Source: Morganella sibonii
GTDB taxonomy: Bacteria; Pseudomonadota; Gammaproteobacteria; Enterobacterales; Enterobacteriaceae
Length of the DNA stretch: 64,000 nucleotides
Reading direction: 5' to 3' (one strand)
Assembly (NCBI RefSeq): GCF_040560245.1
Contig: NZ_JAKMWP010000006.1
The notes under the pieces are model-generated. The model searched no databases and was not told the origin of the DNA. It was given only the letters and a program-made list of their open reading frames with translations. Below are positions 16,125 through 25,382 of this stretch, piece after piece. The position numbers and the translations under genes are program-made. The number at the start of each line of letters is the position of its first letter. Within the stretch, counting starts at the first letter, position 1.

Positions 16125-18248
16125 TTACGGCTGCACCTCAGAAGAAGGGTAGTCGTGCCGGAAACAGTTGTCGTAATAACGGCGGATATCAGCCATCCGG
16201 CGGCGGCGCTGACGCCAGCGGATAAACGTATATATACCGTTGATAATAACCAGAAGGGAAAAGACGACCAGTAAAACACAGCTGCCGATAAAGCGCGCCA
16301 GCATGACATTATCCGGCTGGAAGTGCAGCAGGATATGACGGGTGCCGTTGGCATCCACAGATACATCCGTGATGATGCCCTGAACCTCAAACGGGGTGTG
16401 CAGCAGCATATTGGAGAGCTTCTGCAGGGACTGCCAGTGCGCCAGCGGTGTCATTTCCTCGGTCTGTTCATTGACCGGGACGTTTTCCACCAGCGATTTG
16501 CCTTCATCGCTGATCAGCAGCACACCACCCGGCGGCGGACTGTTCAGCCGCATCGCCGCATTTTCCACTTCTTTGTTTATAGCAGTAGATGTGGTGGCGA
16601 TAACCAGCTTTTCCAAGGCCTCGGCGCTTGCCGGGCGCAATAAAACATTTGATTGCTCCAGTTTACCGGCTCTGGCGCGGGCTAATAAATTTTCCCAGTT
16701 CGGGGAATTACCCAGATTGACGAGGGCGTTTTTCAGCCGGACGCAGTCGCTGTTTTCAAATTCACATAACGCCTGGGTTTTCAGAACCAGTGAGGAGAAA
16801 TCGTCCAGCAGGCTCATCCCGGAGCGGGTGATAACATTGCGCAGACTGTCATTCACTTTACGGGACCCGGCATCGGGATGCAGCTGGTTATTCAGTTCGG
16901 TAAGCAGTGCGGCGGCGCGATCAACCTGTTCGGATTCCGGAACCGGGAGCGGGGAGGTGTTGTTCCAGTAAATCCCTGAGCAGTCAAACGCCCGGAAATT
17001 GGGTTTGTCCTGGGCGGAGAGGTTCGGCGGCATATAGCACATCCCCACGCCTTTGGCTTCCAGAAAATCCCCCACATAGAGCGGCATACTCTGGAGCTCA
17101 CTGAAGTTAGTGGTGACTTTGGTATCTGTGCCGGTCAGCCAGTTCAGGGCCAGTTTGAGCGGCAGATTGACCGGCTGATTACAGGCCAGAACCAGCAGGG
17201 CAAAGGCGCTGGTGAGGGTGATCAGCAGATTTTTTCCGTAACGGCGATAGGGAAACAGGATGGATTCCTCACGCAGGGAAAGGTATTTCCCCTGACGGAC
17301 AACCTGCTGATCTTCATACATTTCAATCTGAGTAACCGAGCCCAGATCCTGATGCAGCCAGGGTTCCCAGTGGCGCGGATAAATCAGGTCGATACCGCCG
17401 AGGGAAATGCTGTGTTTCTGGCTGTGATCAAAATCGCCGAACAGACCCCAGCGTTTCGGGATACCCCGGTAGCACTGAATATCCCGCAGACGGCGGCGGT
17501 TACGGATCGGGATCAGGGATAATATAATTCCGGGCAGTAACAATCCGGCACCGGCCGCTATCATCCAGTAAAATAAAAACGGCGGCATAAAGACAGCAGT
17601 GAGTGCCGTCAGCACGCCGCAGATAATCAGCGTTCCGCTGATAAATCCGTGACTGTGCTGCAGGTTATATTCCTGCCTGCTCTCCCTGCGTGTGCCGAGA
17701 AACTCAATATCAGCATTGCTGTTAGTCAGTATCGCGGCCTGTACCGGTACGTTATTATTTTTTGTCATTAGTCCTGTCAGCGGGTAGTCATCCGTAAACT
17801 CACGTAAATCATGGCCGTTCAGCCCGACAATCATCGGCACCCGGGCGGTAAACATGACATCAATAACATTCGTGGCCTGAATGAATTCATCCAGAACCGC
17901 GGGCAGATAAACTTCGTTGCCCTCAATGTAGTAATGCCACTGCTGTCCGTTTTTTTCCGGGATAGCATAACGGTTGATGCGGTTACACAGGCGATAGACG
18001 TGATCATTTTTTCCGGGGAAAGCCGGTAATGTAAAATGCAGATCATCACTGACGGCCTGCCGGGCCGCACGGGTCAGATGGTGCTCAATGGCCTGAATTT
18101 CATCGGTACCCGGCCGGTGATGTGTCAGACTTGCCAGTGAAGGTAAGACATAACCCGCACGGTGCTGTTTCCGCCGGCGGCTGATAACCGAAACCATTAT
18201 AAGACAACCGATCACCAGAGCGGCCGCTATAATGAGGGTAATATTCAT
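16125..18248 (-). CDS. igaA: Inner-membrane repressor of the Rcs phosphorelay, IgaA/UmoB
   Basis: IgaA holds the Rcs envelope-stress system in check by contact with RcsD; in Proteus mirabilis the same protein is called UmoB and promotes swarming gene expression. The 707-residue protein has five likely membrane segments: one at the N-terminus (LIIAAALVIGCLIMVSVI), two near residues 200-245, one near 340-360 and one near 650-680. A large periplasmic domain with cysteines (C397-region CYMPP, CSGIYWN, CEFENSDC) lies between the fourth and fifth. E. coli YrfF has 711 residues. It is divergent from nudE. Confidence 0.92.
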   Translation of the reverse strand: MNITLIIAAALVIGCLIMVSVISRRRKQHRAGYVLPSLASLTHHRPGTDEIQAIEHHLTRAARQAVSDDLHFTLPAFPGKNDHVYRLCNRINRYAIPEKNGQQWHYYIEGNEVYLPAVLDEFIQATNVIDVMFTARVPMIVGLNGHDLREFTDDYPLTGLMTKNNNVPVQAAILTNSNADIEFLGTRRESRQEYNLQHSHGFISGTLIICGVLTALTAVFMPPFLFYWMIAAGAGLLLPGIILSLIPIRNRRRLRDIQCYRGIPKRWGLFGDFDHSQKHSISLGGIDLIYPRHWEPWLHQDLGSVTQIEMYEDQQVVRQGKYLSLREESILFPYRRYGKNLLITLTSAFALLVLACNQPVNLPLKLALNWLTGTDTKVTTNFSELQSMPLYVGDFLEAKGVGMCYMPPNLSAQDKPNFRAFDCSGIYWNNTSPLPVPESEQVDRAAALLTELNNQLHPDAGSRKVNDSLRNVITRSGMSLLDDFSSLVLKTQALCEFENSDCVRLKNALVNLGNSPNWENLLARARAGKLEQSNVLLRPASAEALEKLVIATTSTAINKEVENAAMRLNSPPPGGVLLISDEGKSLVENVPVNEQTEEMTPLAHWQSLQKLSNMLLHTPFEVQGIITDVSVDANGTRHILLHFQPDNVMLARFIGSCVLLVVFSLLVIINGIYTFIRWRQRRRRMADIRRYYDNCFRHDYPSSEVQP

Positions 18249-18590
18249 TTTTTCCCCGTTGCAATTGCCTGTGCAGCATAACAGTGAAAGAAGCTGTTAA
18301 AAAATCGGCCTTTTCTGATTATGCAAAAAAAATTATTTTAAATAACAGTCTGTTATAACTGGTTATTTTTACATTCACCTGTTGATTATGCTGTAGGTTA
18401 TTGTTATTCATTCATCCCGTCCGGCGCTTTTCTTTGTCTCAGGAACGGGTAATATGAAGCAGAGCAATAAGTGAGTGAACCAGGGAATTTACCCCGGTTT
18501 TTACTTATTCGCAAAGCGGTACTGTTTGATGCTGTACAGTTTTACGCTGTATGGTTGTACTGCGTTTTTATATTACGTACTGAGGCATAC
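18249..18590. other. Divergent intergenic region igaA/nudE
   Basis: An AT-rich 342-base gap with the promoters of both genes. Near 18479-18502 AACCAGGG-AATTTA-CCCCGGTT followed by T forms an imperfect terminator-like hairpin inside the likely nudE leader. I see no coding sequence I would trust; the open frame that runs into nudE from 18471 has no family match in its first 40 codons. Confidence 0.4.
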
Positions 18591-19145
18591 ATGGCTGAAT
18601 TACAAAAACCGAAAATTATCCGCATCGAGACTGTTGCCCAATCCCGTCTGTTTACTGTCCAGTCTGTTGCACTGAAATTCAGTAATGGTGCGGAACGGAT
18701 CTATGAGCGTATGCGTCCTGCAACCCGTGAATCTGTCCTGATTGTTCCTGTCATTAATAACGAACTTATCCTGATCCGGGAATACGCGGCCGGGGTGGAC
18801 AGCTATGAGCTGGGTTTCCCGAAAGGCGCGGTCGATCCCGGTGAGGATATGCTGACTGCCGCCAACCGCGAGCTGAAAGAAGAAATCGGCTTTGGTGCCC
18901 GGACTCTGACACCGCTGCGCCGGGTCACGATGTCCCCGTCCTATTTCTCCGGGCAGATGAATATTCTGCTGGCGGAAGGACTGTATCCTGAAAAGCTGGA
19001 GGGCGATGAGCCGGAACCGCTGGTTCAGGAGCGCTGGCCGGTCAGTAAGATGATGGATCTGCTGACGCATCCGGATTTTAACGAAGCCCGCAATATTACC
19101 GCGCTGTTCCTGGCACAGAAATTTTTACAGCGTACCGGCCAGTGA
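18591..19145 (+). CDS. nudE: Nudix hydrolase NudE
   Basis: NudE hydrolyses ADP-ribose, NADH and diadenosine polyphosphates. The Nudix box runs GAVDPGEDMLTAANRELKEE plus IGF (from about residue 83). It has 184 residues (E. coli 186) from the ATG at 18591, which has TGAGG upstream and gives the family start (LQKPKIIRIETVA). Its position between igaA and mrcA is conserved. Confidence 0.93.
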   Translation: MAELQKPKIIRIETVAQSRLFTVQSVALKFSNGAERIYERMRPATRESVLIVPVINNELILIREYAAGVDSYELGFPKGAVDPGEDMLTAANRELKEEIGFGARTLTPLRRVTMSPSYFSGQMNILLAEGLYPEKLEGDEPEPLVQERWPVSKMMDLLTHPDFNEARNITALFLAQKFLQRTGQ

Positions 19146-19153
19146 ACTATTTT

Positions 19154-19206
19154 TAACACAAATTGATTTGTGTTAATCATCGAAAAAAGACATACATTTG
19201 TGTTAA
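19154..19206. repeat. Three copies of a 10-base element behind nudE
   Basis: TAACACAAAT (19154-19163) and ATTTGTGTTA (19166-19175) form a perfect inverted repeat around TG; ATTTGTGTTA recurs at about 19196-19205. It lies between convergent nudE and mrcA. No T-run follows, so a plain terminator is not certain. Confidence 0.45.
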
Positions 19207-19220
19207 GTAACGGCGATTGA

Positions 19221-19245
19221 AAAAAAAGGCTGCCCTCAGGCAGCC
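19221..19245 (-). terminator. mrcA terminator
   Basis: GGCTGCC-CTCA-GGCAGCC (19228-19245), followed on the minus strand by seven T. Confidence 0.85.
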
Positions 19246-19265
19246 CTTGTCTGTTTATCAGACGG

Positions 19266-21791
19266 TCAAAACAGCTCTTCGGAACCGCCGTCCTGCTGAA
19301 TAATCGTCGTACCTACTTCAGACACACCGTAATCTGTCGGTTCGGTGCCTTTAATAAAGTATTCGGAACGGGAGTTGGCGCCGGAGCCCAGTTTACCGGT
19401 GCTGCGGTTGATCTGAACGGAGATAATTCCCGGCGGTGGCGGATCTTTACGCTCCGGCACACCCTCCAGCGCGACTTTCATAAAGTCGTTCCAGATTGGC
19501 TGGGCGCTTTTCGCACCTGCCTCACCACGGCCGAGATCACGGGCGTTTTCGTCAAAACCAATCCAGACCGCCGCCACAATGTCAGGGCCGTAGCCGACAA
19601 ACCAGGCATCTTTTGAGCTGTTGGTGGTCCCGGTTTTGCCGCCGAGGTCGCGGCGTTTGATATCCCGCATTGCCCGCCAGCCGGTTCCGCTCCAGCCCGG
19701 TTCGCCGTAGATGTTGGAGTTCATGGCGTCTTTGATCAGGAAAGCGACCTGAGTGCTGACCACATGCGGAGCATACGGGGAATCACTGCCCGCCAGCGGT
19801 GCTTTTTCCAGATCGGCTTCAGGGGCTGCCGGCTGGTCATTTTCCTGCGGCTGGCTGTCTGATTGCGCCACATCCGTTTCCAGCGCATCTTTGTTCAGAC
19901 TGCTTTCCAGGTCATGTGAACCCTCGCCGTAAATCACCGGGATATTGGTGCACTGCGGACAGGCAATTTTCGGCTCTGCGGTGAACAGCGCTTTGCTGTC
20001 CGCGCTGTCAATCCGGCTGATAAAATACGGATCAATCAGATAGCCGCCGTTGGTCATGACCGCATAACCCCGCACCATCTGCATCGGTGTGAAGGAGGAT
20101 GAGCCGAGGGCCATGGATTCTGTCCGGACAATGTTGCTGTCCGGGAAGCCGAAGCGCAGCAGGTAATCAGCGGCATAGTTCACGCCCATAGCCCGCATGG
20201 CACGAACCATGACCACGTTTTTGGATTGTCCCAGCCCCTGGCGCAGACGGATCGGGCCGTCATAACGCGGCGGTGAGTTTTTCGGCCGCCAGTCCGGGCC
20301 TGCGCCGTCCGCACGGACAATCGGCAGGTCATTGAGCAGGGAGGAGAGTGTCAGGCCTTTATCCAGCGCGGCGGTATACAGCAATGGTTTGATGCTGGAA
20401 CCGACCTGGCGCAGGGACTGGGTGACACGGTTGAATTTGCTCAGTTCAAAATCAAACCCGCCGACCAGCGCGATCACCGCACCGTCTGCCGGATTGAGTG
20501 CCACCAGGGCGGAGTTGACGTCAGGAATTTGTGACAGCATCCAGCGGTCTTTATTCTGACGGACCCAGATCTGCTCACCGGCATGCACCACGCCGTTGAC
20601 GGCACGCGGTGCCGGACCCATGGCGCGGTCAGAGATAAATTTACGTGCCCAGCGCATGCTGTCCATGGTCAGGTCGATAGTGGAGCCGTCTTTGAGCATC
20701 ACCTGCGCGCGTCCGGCATCTGAACTGAGTACCACACCCGGATTCAGCGGGCCGTAAACCTGTAATGTCTTCAGTTTGCTCAGGATCTGTTCAGTATCCC
20801 ACGGCATACCGTTCTGCGGCCACAATACCTGCTGAGCTCCGCGGTAACCGTGGCGCATATCATAATCGATAATACCGTTATGAACGGCCTCTTCGGCGCT
20901 GAGCTGATCTTTGCGTTTGACGGTGGTGTAGACCTTATAACCATCGGTATAGGCATTTTCACCGTACTTTTCAATCATGGCCATACGAACCATTTCCGCC
21001 AGATACGGCGCGGAAAAATCGATTTCCGGAGCGTGATAACGGGCTTCGATAGGTTCACTGCGCGCTTCATCATATTGCGCGCGGGTAATGTAATTCTCTT
21101 CCAGCATCCGCGTCAGCACCACATTACGGCGGGCCAGGGCACGGGATTTGGAGTAAAGCGGGTTAAAGGTGGACGGTGCTTTCGGCAGACCGGCAATCAC
21201 CGCAATCTCACTGAGTGTCAGCTGATCAAGGCTCTTGCCGAAATAGACATACGCCGCCGCACCCACGCCGTAAGCGCGCTGACCGAGGTAAATTTTGTTC
21301 AGGTACAGCTCAAGGATCTCGTCTTTGGTCAGTAACTGTTCAATACGGATGGCCAGGAACGCTTCCTTTACTTTACGGATAACGGTTTTTTCCGGACTGA
21401 GGAAGAAGTTACGGGCAAGCTGCTGTGTGATGGTACTGGCACCCTGTGATGCCCGTCCGGAGGTCATGGCAACCGATGCGGCACGGAAAATCCCGATCGG
21501 ATCGATTCCGTGGTGCTCATAGAAACGGCTGTCTTCCGTCGCGATAAAGGCATTTCTTACCATCGGCGGGATCTGGCTGAGTGTCAGCGGAATACGGCGT
21601 TTTTCACCGAATTGTGCAATCAGTTCACCATCTGCACTGTAGACCTGCATTGGTGTCTGTAATTTGACATCTTTCAGTGTGGCGACATCGGGCAGATCGG
21701 CCTCGACATATTTGTACATGCCATATATCGATGCTGCTCCAAGAAAAATGCAACAGACAACAAAGATCAATAAATACTTTAAGAACTTCAC
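19266..21791 (-). CDS. mrcA: Penicillin-binding protein 1A
   Basis: PBP1a is a bifunctional murein synthase anchored in the inner membrane: it polymerises lipid II and cross-links the strands. A signal anchor covers residues 5-25. The glycosyltransferase domain shows EDSRFYEHHGID and GASTITQQLARN; the transpeptidase shows the active serine in GSSIKPLLY, SKN (SKNVVM) and GGKTGTTN. There are 841 residues (E. coli 850). It is divergent from hofM, as in E. coli. Confidence 0.96.
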   Translation of the reverse strand: MKFLKYLLIFVVCCIFLGAASIYGMYKYVEADLPDVATLKDVKLQTPMQVYSADGELIAQFGEKRRIPLTLSQIPPMVRNAFIATEDSRFYEHHGIDPIGIFRAASVAMTSGRASQGASTITQQLARNFFLSPEKTVIRKVKEAFLAIRIEQLLTKDEILELYLNKIYLGQRAYGVGAAAYVYFGKSLDQLTLSEIAVIAGLPKAPSTFNPLYSKSRALARRNVVLTRMLEENYITRAQYDEARSEPIEARYHAPEIDFSAPYLAEMVRMAMIEKYGENAYTDGYKVYTTVKRKDQLSAEEAVHNGIIDYDMRHGYRGAQQVLWPQNGMPWDTEQILSKLKTLQVYGPLNPGVVLSSDAGRAQVMLKDGSTIDLTMDSMRWARKFISDRAMGPAPRAVNGVVHAGEQIWVRQNKDRWMLSQIPDVNSALVALNPADGAVIALVGGFDFELSKFNRVTQSLRQVGSSIKPLLYTAALDKGLTLSSLLNDLPIVRADGAGPDWRPKNSPPRYDGPIRLRQGLGQSKNVVMVRAMRAMGVNYAADYLLRFGFPDSNIVRTESMALGSSSFTPMQMVRGYAVMTNGGYLIDPYFISRIDSADSKALFTAEPKIACPQCTNIPVIYGEGSHDLESSLNKDALETDVAQSDSQPQENDQPAAPEADLEKAPLAGSDSPYAPHVVSTQVAFLIKDAMNSNIYGEPGWSGTGWRAMRDIKRRDLGGKTGTTNSSKDAWFVGYGPDIVAAVWIGFDENARDLGRGEAGAKSAQPIWNDFMKVALEGVPERKDPPPPGIISVQINRSTGKLGSGANSRSEYFIKGTEPTDYGVSEVGTTIIQQDGGSEELF

Positions 21792-21941
21792 CTGAAAATT
21801 TCCGTTAGCCGTGTGGTGGACAGTTTATAAACAGCGACCCTGTAGTATAAAGCTTCATACGTTTCTTGAATACGTATTTTATAACTATCGGAAAATTAAA
21901 AGAAAAGATTATTTTTTATATTAATAATTCAGGGATTATTT

Positions 21942-22751
21942 ATGCAGATTGCTTCACGGATGGCGGGAATTTCCCTTCAGGACGGGGAATTAAGGATAGC
22001 TCTGGCGCGGCGTAAACGCCGGGGGTGGGATTTTGAGGATTTTATCACGCTGACGCTGCCGGAAGCAGAATCAGCAGAAAACGGTGTACCCGGTTTGTCT
22101 GTGGCTGCGGCTGCGCTGGGGAAATGGCGGCGGCGTATCCGGGGGCGTCCGGTATGCCGGGCGGCGCTGCCGGTGTCACTCTGTCTTCAGCAGCAGATAC
22201 GCCTGCCGGAGAGCCGTGTCGCTCAATCTGCGGCGGTTCCGCTGATTGATACCTGGCTGGCGCGCACGTTTCCGGGGCGTCATCAGGATCTTATCTATGA
22301 TTACCGGCTCTTTTCCGGCGATATCATCCTGACAGCGATGCACCGCGCTGTACGGGATCAATGGCTGGCGCTTGCGGCAGCGCTTCGGGCGGAGCTGACG
22401 ATGCTGAGTATTATTCCCTGCGCACTGCGCTGTTTCGCCCGGACCCGGGGTGTGACAGCACAGGACTGGCTGGTTTTCCGTCAGGGTAACAGTGTCTGCT
22501 GGACTGCCGGTGAAACTCAGCCGGTACTGAGCGGGCGGGTGGATCTGACACTTCCGTCGTTACCGGCAGAACTGAAAAAGCAGGGCTTTGATGATACCCG
22601 GGCCGCACTGCGTTGTCTGCACGATCTCAGCAGCCTGCCGGACGCATGGCAGGCGGAATGCCTGTGTTATGAGAATGCAGAGACGGATGATGTGCCGCCG
22701 GGCTATGCGGCGGCGGCAGGCATGGTGTTCTGCGGGGAGGATCGGCTATGA
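21942..22751 (+). CDS. hofM: PilM-like protein HofM
   Basis: This 269-residue protein is the first gene of the hof cluster, which in E. coli is needed to use DNA as a nutrient and is related to type IV pilus assembly (pilMNOPQ). Sequence is weakly conserved, and the call rests on position next to mrcA and on the order with hofN, hofO and hofQ. The N-terminus (GISLQDGELRIALARRKRRGWDFEDF) resembles the start of HofM/PilM actin-like proteins. It overlaps hofN by ATGA. Confidence 0.8.
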   Translation: MQIASRMAGISLQDGELRIALARRKRRGWDFEDFITLTLPEAESAENGVPGLSVAAAALGKWRRRIRGRPVCRAALPVSLCLQQQIRLPESRVAQSAAVPLIDTWLARTFPGRHQDLIYDYRLFSGDIILTAMHRAVRDQWLALAAALRAELTMLSIIPCALRCFARTRGVTAQDWLVFRQGNSVCWTAGETQPVLSGRVDLTLPSLPAELKKQGFDDTRAALRCLHDLSSLPDAWQAECLCYENAETDDVPPGYAAAAGMVFCGEDRL

Positions 22752-23620
22752 CACTCCGGGTGAATCTGATCGCATGGCGCCCCCGGCTGAAACGGCAGAT
22801 CTGCTGCGGGATAGCAGTCCGGTTTCTGGCGGCGGGCTGGGTGATGTTATCCGCGTTGCTGCCAGTTTATCTGCTGCATTCCCTCACTGTGCAGCATCTG
22901 GCGCTGTTGCTGGTGGTTTCTGATGAACGGGAAGCCCGCCTGGTGCTTCAGCGGGCTGAATTTACCCGCCTGCTTGCCGTACAGCAGCAGGCGGAAGTGG
23001 ATAAACTGCGGCAGCAGCAAACCGGCCGGGAAAACTGCCGTTACCGGGAGTTACTGTCTTTTTTGCAGAGGCAATTGCCGGAAGATGCCTGGCTGGCACG
23101 CTATCAGGCTGAGCGGCAACAGTATGATAAAGAAAGTACCGTACGCCATGCTCTGGCGATCAACCGCCGTCAGGTGATCGCCCCGTCCCATCCTTTATTA
23201 CACCATGCGCCGCCGGGGCTGATACCACTCAGGCTGATCAGCCTGCATCATCAAAAAACCGCCAATATCCGGCAGTTCGTGTTGGTGACCGGAGGAGCCT
23301 GCCATGAATCTGAATACCATGTGGCACTTTGTGCAGTACCGGCGTGTGCAGTGGGGTGTGATTTCCGGGATCTGGTTATCGGCCGGTGTGATGTTCTGGT
23401 GTTTTTATCTGAAACCGGCAGCCGGAAAAACCGATATGCAGCTCCGGCAGCTGCAACAGCTGATCACACGGTCAGAACAGGCGGTGCCGGAAGTGATTAC
23501 ATTACCGGCACCGGATATTCCGCCGTTATTTACCCTGCTGCCCGAAAATGCGCTGCCGCTGCTGACCGGCTGGCAGCAGGAACCGCAGGAACAGCCGGAA
23601 CGCTGGGTACTGACATTTGA
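22748..23620 (+). CDS. hofN: PilN-like protein HofN with abnormal 3' extension
   Basis: HofN is a small bitopic membrane protein. Residues 1-20 are basic, 25-60 hydrophobic (membrane anchor), then a coiled-coil-like stretch rich in Q and E follows (60-105). HofN normally has about 180 residues (E. coli 179). Here the frame runs to 290 residues, because no stop occurs at the hofO start; the last 105 or so residues are read out of frame across hofO and are rich in Ala, Gly and Thr. Codon 185 is TGC at 23300-23302, directly before CATG of hofO, where one base change from TGA would explain the loss. The functional end is probably near 23299. Confidence 0.72.
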   Translation: MTLRVNLIAWRPRLKRQICCGIAVRFLAAGWVMLSALLPVYLLHSLTVQHLALLLVVSDEREARLVLQRAEFTRLLAVQQQAEVDKLRQQQTGRENCRYRELLSFLQRQLPEDAWLARYQAERQQYDKESTVRHALAINRRQVIAPSHPLLHHAPPGLIPLRLISLHHQKTANIRQFVLVTGGACHESEYHVALCAVPACAVGCDFRDLVIGRCDVLVFLSETGSRKNRYAAPAAATADHTVRTGGAGSDYITGTGYSAVIYPAARKCAAAADRLAAGTAGTAGTLGTDI

Positions 23621-23816
23621 GGCGCATTATCCGGCGCTGGCGGATCTGCTGGATACCCTCTGCGGGGAACTGACTCAGTTACCGGTTACCCGGCTCTCGC
23701 TTCATCCGCTGACCTCCGGAACATCCGCATCGCCGCCGCTGTTACAGATGACGCTGCATCTTGCATTACCGGGTTCTGATTTACCGGACTCAGATAAGGA
23801 ATGGCGCGATGATTAA
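23304..23816 (+). CDS. hofO: PilO-like protein HofO
   Basis: This 170-residue protein has one N-terminal membrane segment (WGVISGIWLSAGVMFWCFYL) followed by a coiled coil and a periplasmic domain, the layout of PilO/HofO. Sequence similarity is low; identity comes from order and topology. GGAGGAG lies ahead of the ATG. It overlaps hofN's run-on frame and overlaps the next gene by 8 bases. Confidence 0.78.
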   Translation: MNLNTMWHFVQYRRVQWGVISGIWLSAGVMFWCFYLKPAAGKTDMQLRQLQQLITRSEQAVPEVITLPAPDIPPLFTLLPENALPLLTGWQQEPQEQPERWVLTFEAHYPALADLLDTLCGELTQLPVTRLSLHPLTSGTSASPPLLQMTLHLALPGSDLPDSDKEWRDD

Positions 23817-24867
23817 CAACGTAAAACCCGCCGCCGGACTGATCACCGGCTGCGCTCTGCTGTTTGCGGCAGCGGCGTGTGGCGGGCCGCATCCGCGGGA
23901 TCTTTTTCAGCCGGTGATCATAAATGAAGCGCAGACCGCACTGACAGAATCTCCTGAGGTATATTCCCCGCCACTGACAGCTGAGAGCCTGCAAAGCCGC
24001 ACGTTTTCCCTGCAATATGCGGATGCGGCAGAGATGCTGGTCATGATGAAACAACATCATGCGCAATGGTTTGCCGGTAACAGGATGCCGGAAGCTGACC
24101 GGCTGACCAATTCCCTCTTTATAGAGGCAGCACCGGATGTGCTGTCGCGGGCGGAAGCCTGGCTGACGCAGATGGATCAGCCGCAGCAGCAGGTGCAGAT
24201 TACGGCGCATATTGTGTCCGGCTCCCGCGAGGGGCTGCATGAACTGGGGCTTCAGTGGGGAACGGTACTGCCGTCACCGGAGTCCGGTAACCGCCTGCAA
24301 CTGCATCAGGCGCGGGGAAACAACACGTTCACATTTAATATTGCCCGTCTCGGCGGGCATCTGCTGGAGATGGAACTGAGCGCACTGGAGCAGGAGCAGC
24401 AACTGGATATTATCGCCAGCCCGCGTCTCACCACAGCCCATGAGCACCCGGCCAGTATCAAACAGGGGGCGGAAATTCCTTATACCACACAAAACCATGA
24501 GTCCGGTTCACAGGTACAGTTCCGCGAGGCGGTACTGGGAATGGAGGTCACACCGCAGATCCTGAGAGATAACAAGGTGCGCCTGACCCTGCATATCAGC
24601 CGTAATGCACCCGGTGCGGCACTGATACAGAACGGCAGCGAGCAGTACGCTATCGATAAACAGGAGATCACCACACAGGTGGTTGTCCGCAGCGGGGAAA
24701 CCCTGATCCTCGGCGGTATTTTTCAGCAGGATAAGGGCAGACAGGTAACCGGTGTGCCCTATTTATCGTCGATCCCATTGATGGGAAAGCTTTTTACTCA
24801 TCAATACGATAAACTCAGCCGCCGTGAATTAGTGATATTCATTACACCGCAGTTGATCGATATTTAG
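23809..24867 (+). CDS. hofQ: Shortened secretin-type protein HofQ with a HofP-like start
   Basis: HofQ is an outer-membrane secretin homologue needed for DNA uptake as nutrient in E. coli. From about residue 65 (RTFSLQYADAAEM) to the end the 352-residue protein follows E. coli HofQ (412), including LEMELSALEQEQQLDIIASPRL and the secretin core IKQGAEIPY...EAVLGMEVTPQI and SGETLILGGIF. The N-terminal STN-type and first N domain are missing. Residues 1-45 instead look like HofP/PilP: signal sequence with a cysteine (AAAACGG), then RDLFQPV, similar to the RDPFxP motif. hofP as a separate gene is absent, so a deletion seems to have fused the start of hofP to hofQ. Confidence 0.72.
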   Translation: MINNVKPAAGLITGCALLFAAAACGGPHPRDLFQPVIINEAQTALTESPEVYSPPLTAESLQSRTFSLQYADAAEMLVMMKQHHAQWFAGNRMPEADRLTNSLFIEAAPDVLSRAEAWLTQMDQPQQQVQITAHIVSGSREGLHELGLQWGTVLPSPESGNRLQLHQARGNNTFTFNIARLGGHLLEMELSALEQEQQLDIIASPRLTTAHEHPASIKQGAEIPYTTQNHESGSQVQFREAVLGMEVTPQILRDNKVRLTLHISRNAPGAALIQNGSEQYAIDKQEITTQVVVRSGETLILGGIFQQDKGRQVTGVPYLSSIPLMGKLFTHQYDKLSRRELVIFITPQLIDI

Positions 24868-25382
24868 TAACTGTATAAATATCAGCATGTTGTATCATTA
24901 TTCACGGATAATATACGCAGGATGGCGGGTTTTTTTACCGGCTCTGCGGTGTTATACATTTGACGATTGCAACGATTTAGCATACAAGAGTTAGCAAATT
25001 TAGCAGGTATGAAATCACTGCCGCCGTAAAACAGACCGTTAATTCGTTGACGGACAACGTCCTGATTTTCAGATCGCGCCTTATGTTTCTGTACAGCTCC
25101 TGTTTGCGGGAGGATTCACGGAAATATAAGGCGCGGTTTTTCGCAGGCGTTATGATAGTATGTGCGGATGTTCAGAGGCCGGATTGCGACAGGCATCACA
25201 CAGCAGCACCTGAGGTATCTTTCCGGTTTTGTGCCGGTATGGTTGCAATCGGGCGGAATGTGCGGAGATAATTTCAGGTTACTCACGCAGATTCACTCAT
25301 GAGGTTTCATTTGAGGTCCCGCCGCTGATCGGGTGAGCGGGGCGGGTTATCATTAACGAATATTCTTAGTTATACCAAAAAC
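24868..25382. other. Intergenic region before aroK
   Basis: A 515-base gap. It should contain the aroKB promoters, of which E. coli has more than one. TATGAT at 25151-25156 is a fair -10 box, without a clear -35. The short open frame at 25047-25271 has no family features and I do not call it a gene. I see no strong RNA structure. Confidence 0.4.

Noticed and set aside
16097..16390. Long N-terminal extension of hslR
   Set aside because: It overlaps igaA out of frame, while the ATG at 16096 has a ribosome site and gives the known Hsp15 start.
19154..19175. Plain nudE terminator
   Set aside because: The stem is perfect but there is no T-run and a third copy follows, so I left it as an unexplained repeat.
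25047..25271. Small gene between hofQ and aroK
   Set aside because: No ribosome site, no family features, and it overlaps the probable aroK promoter region.
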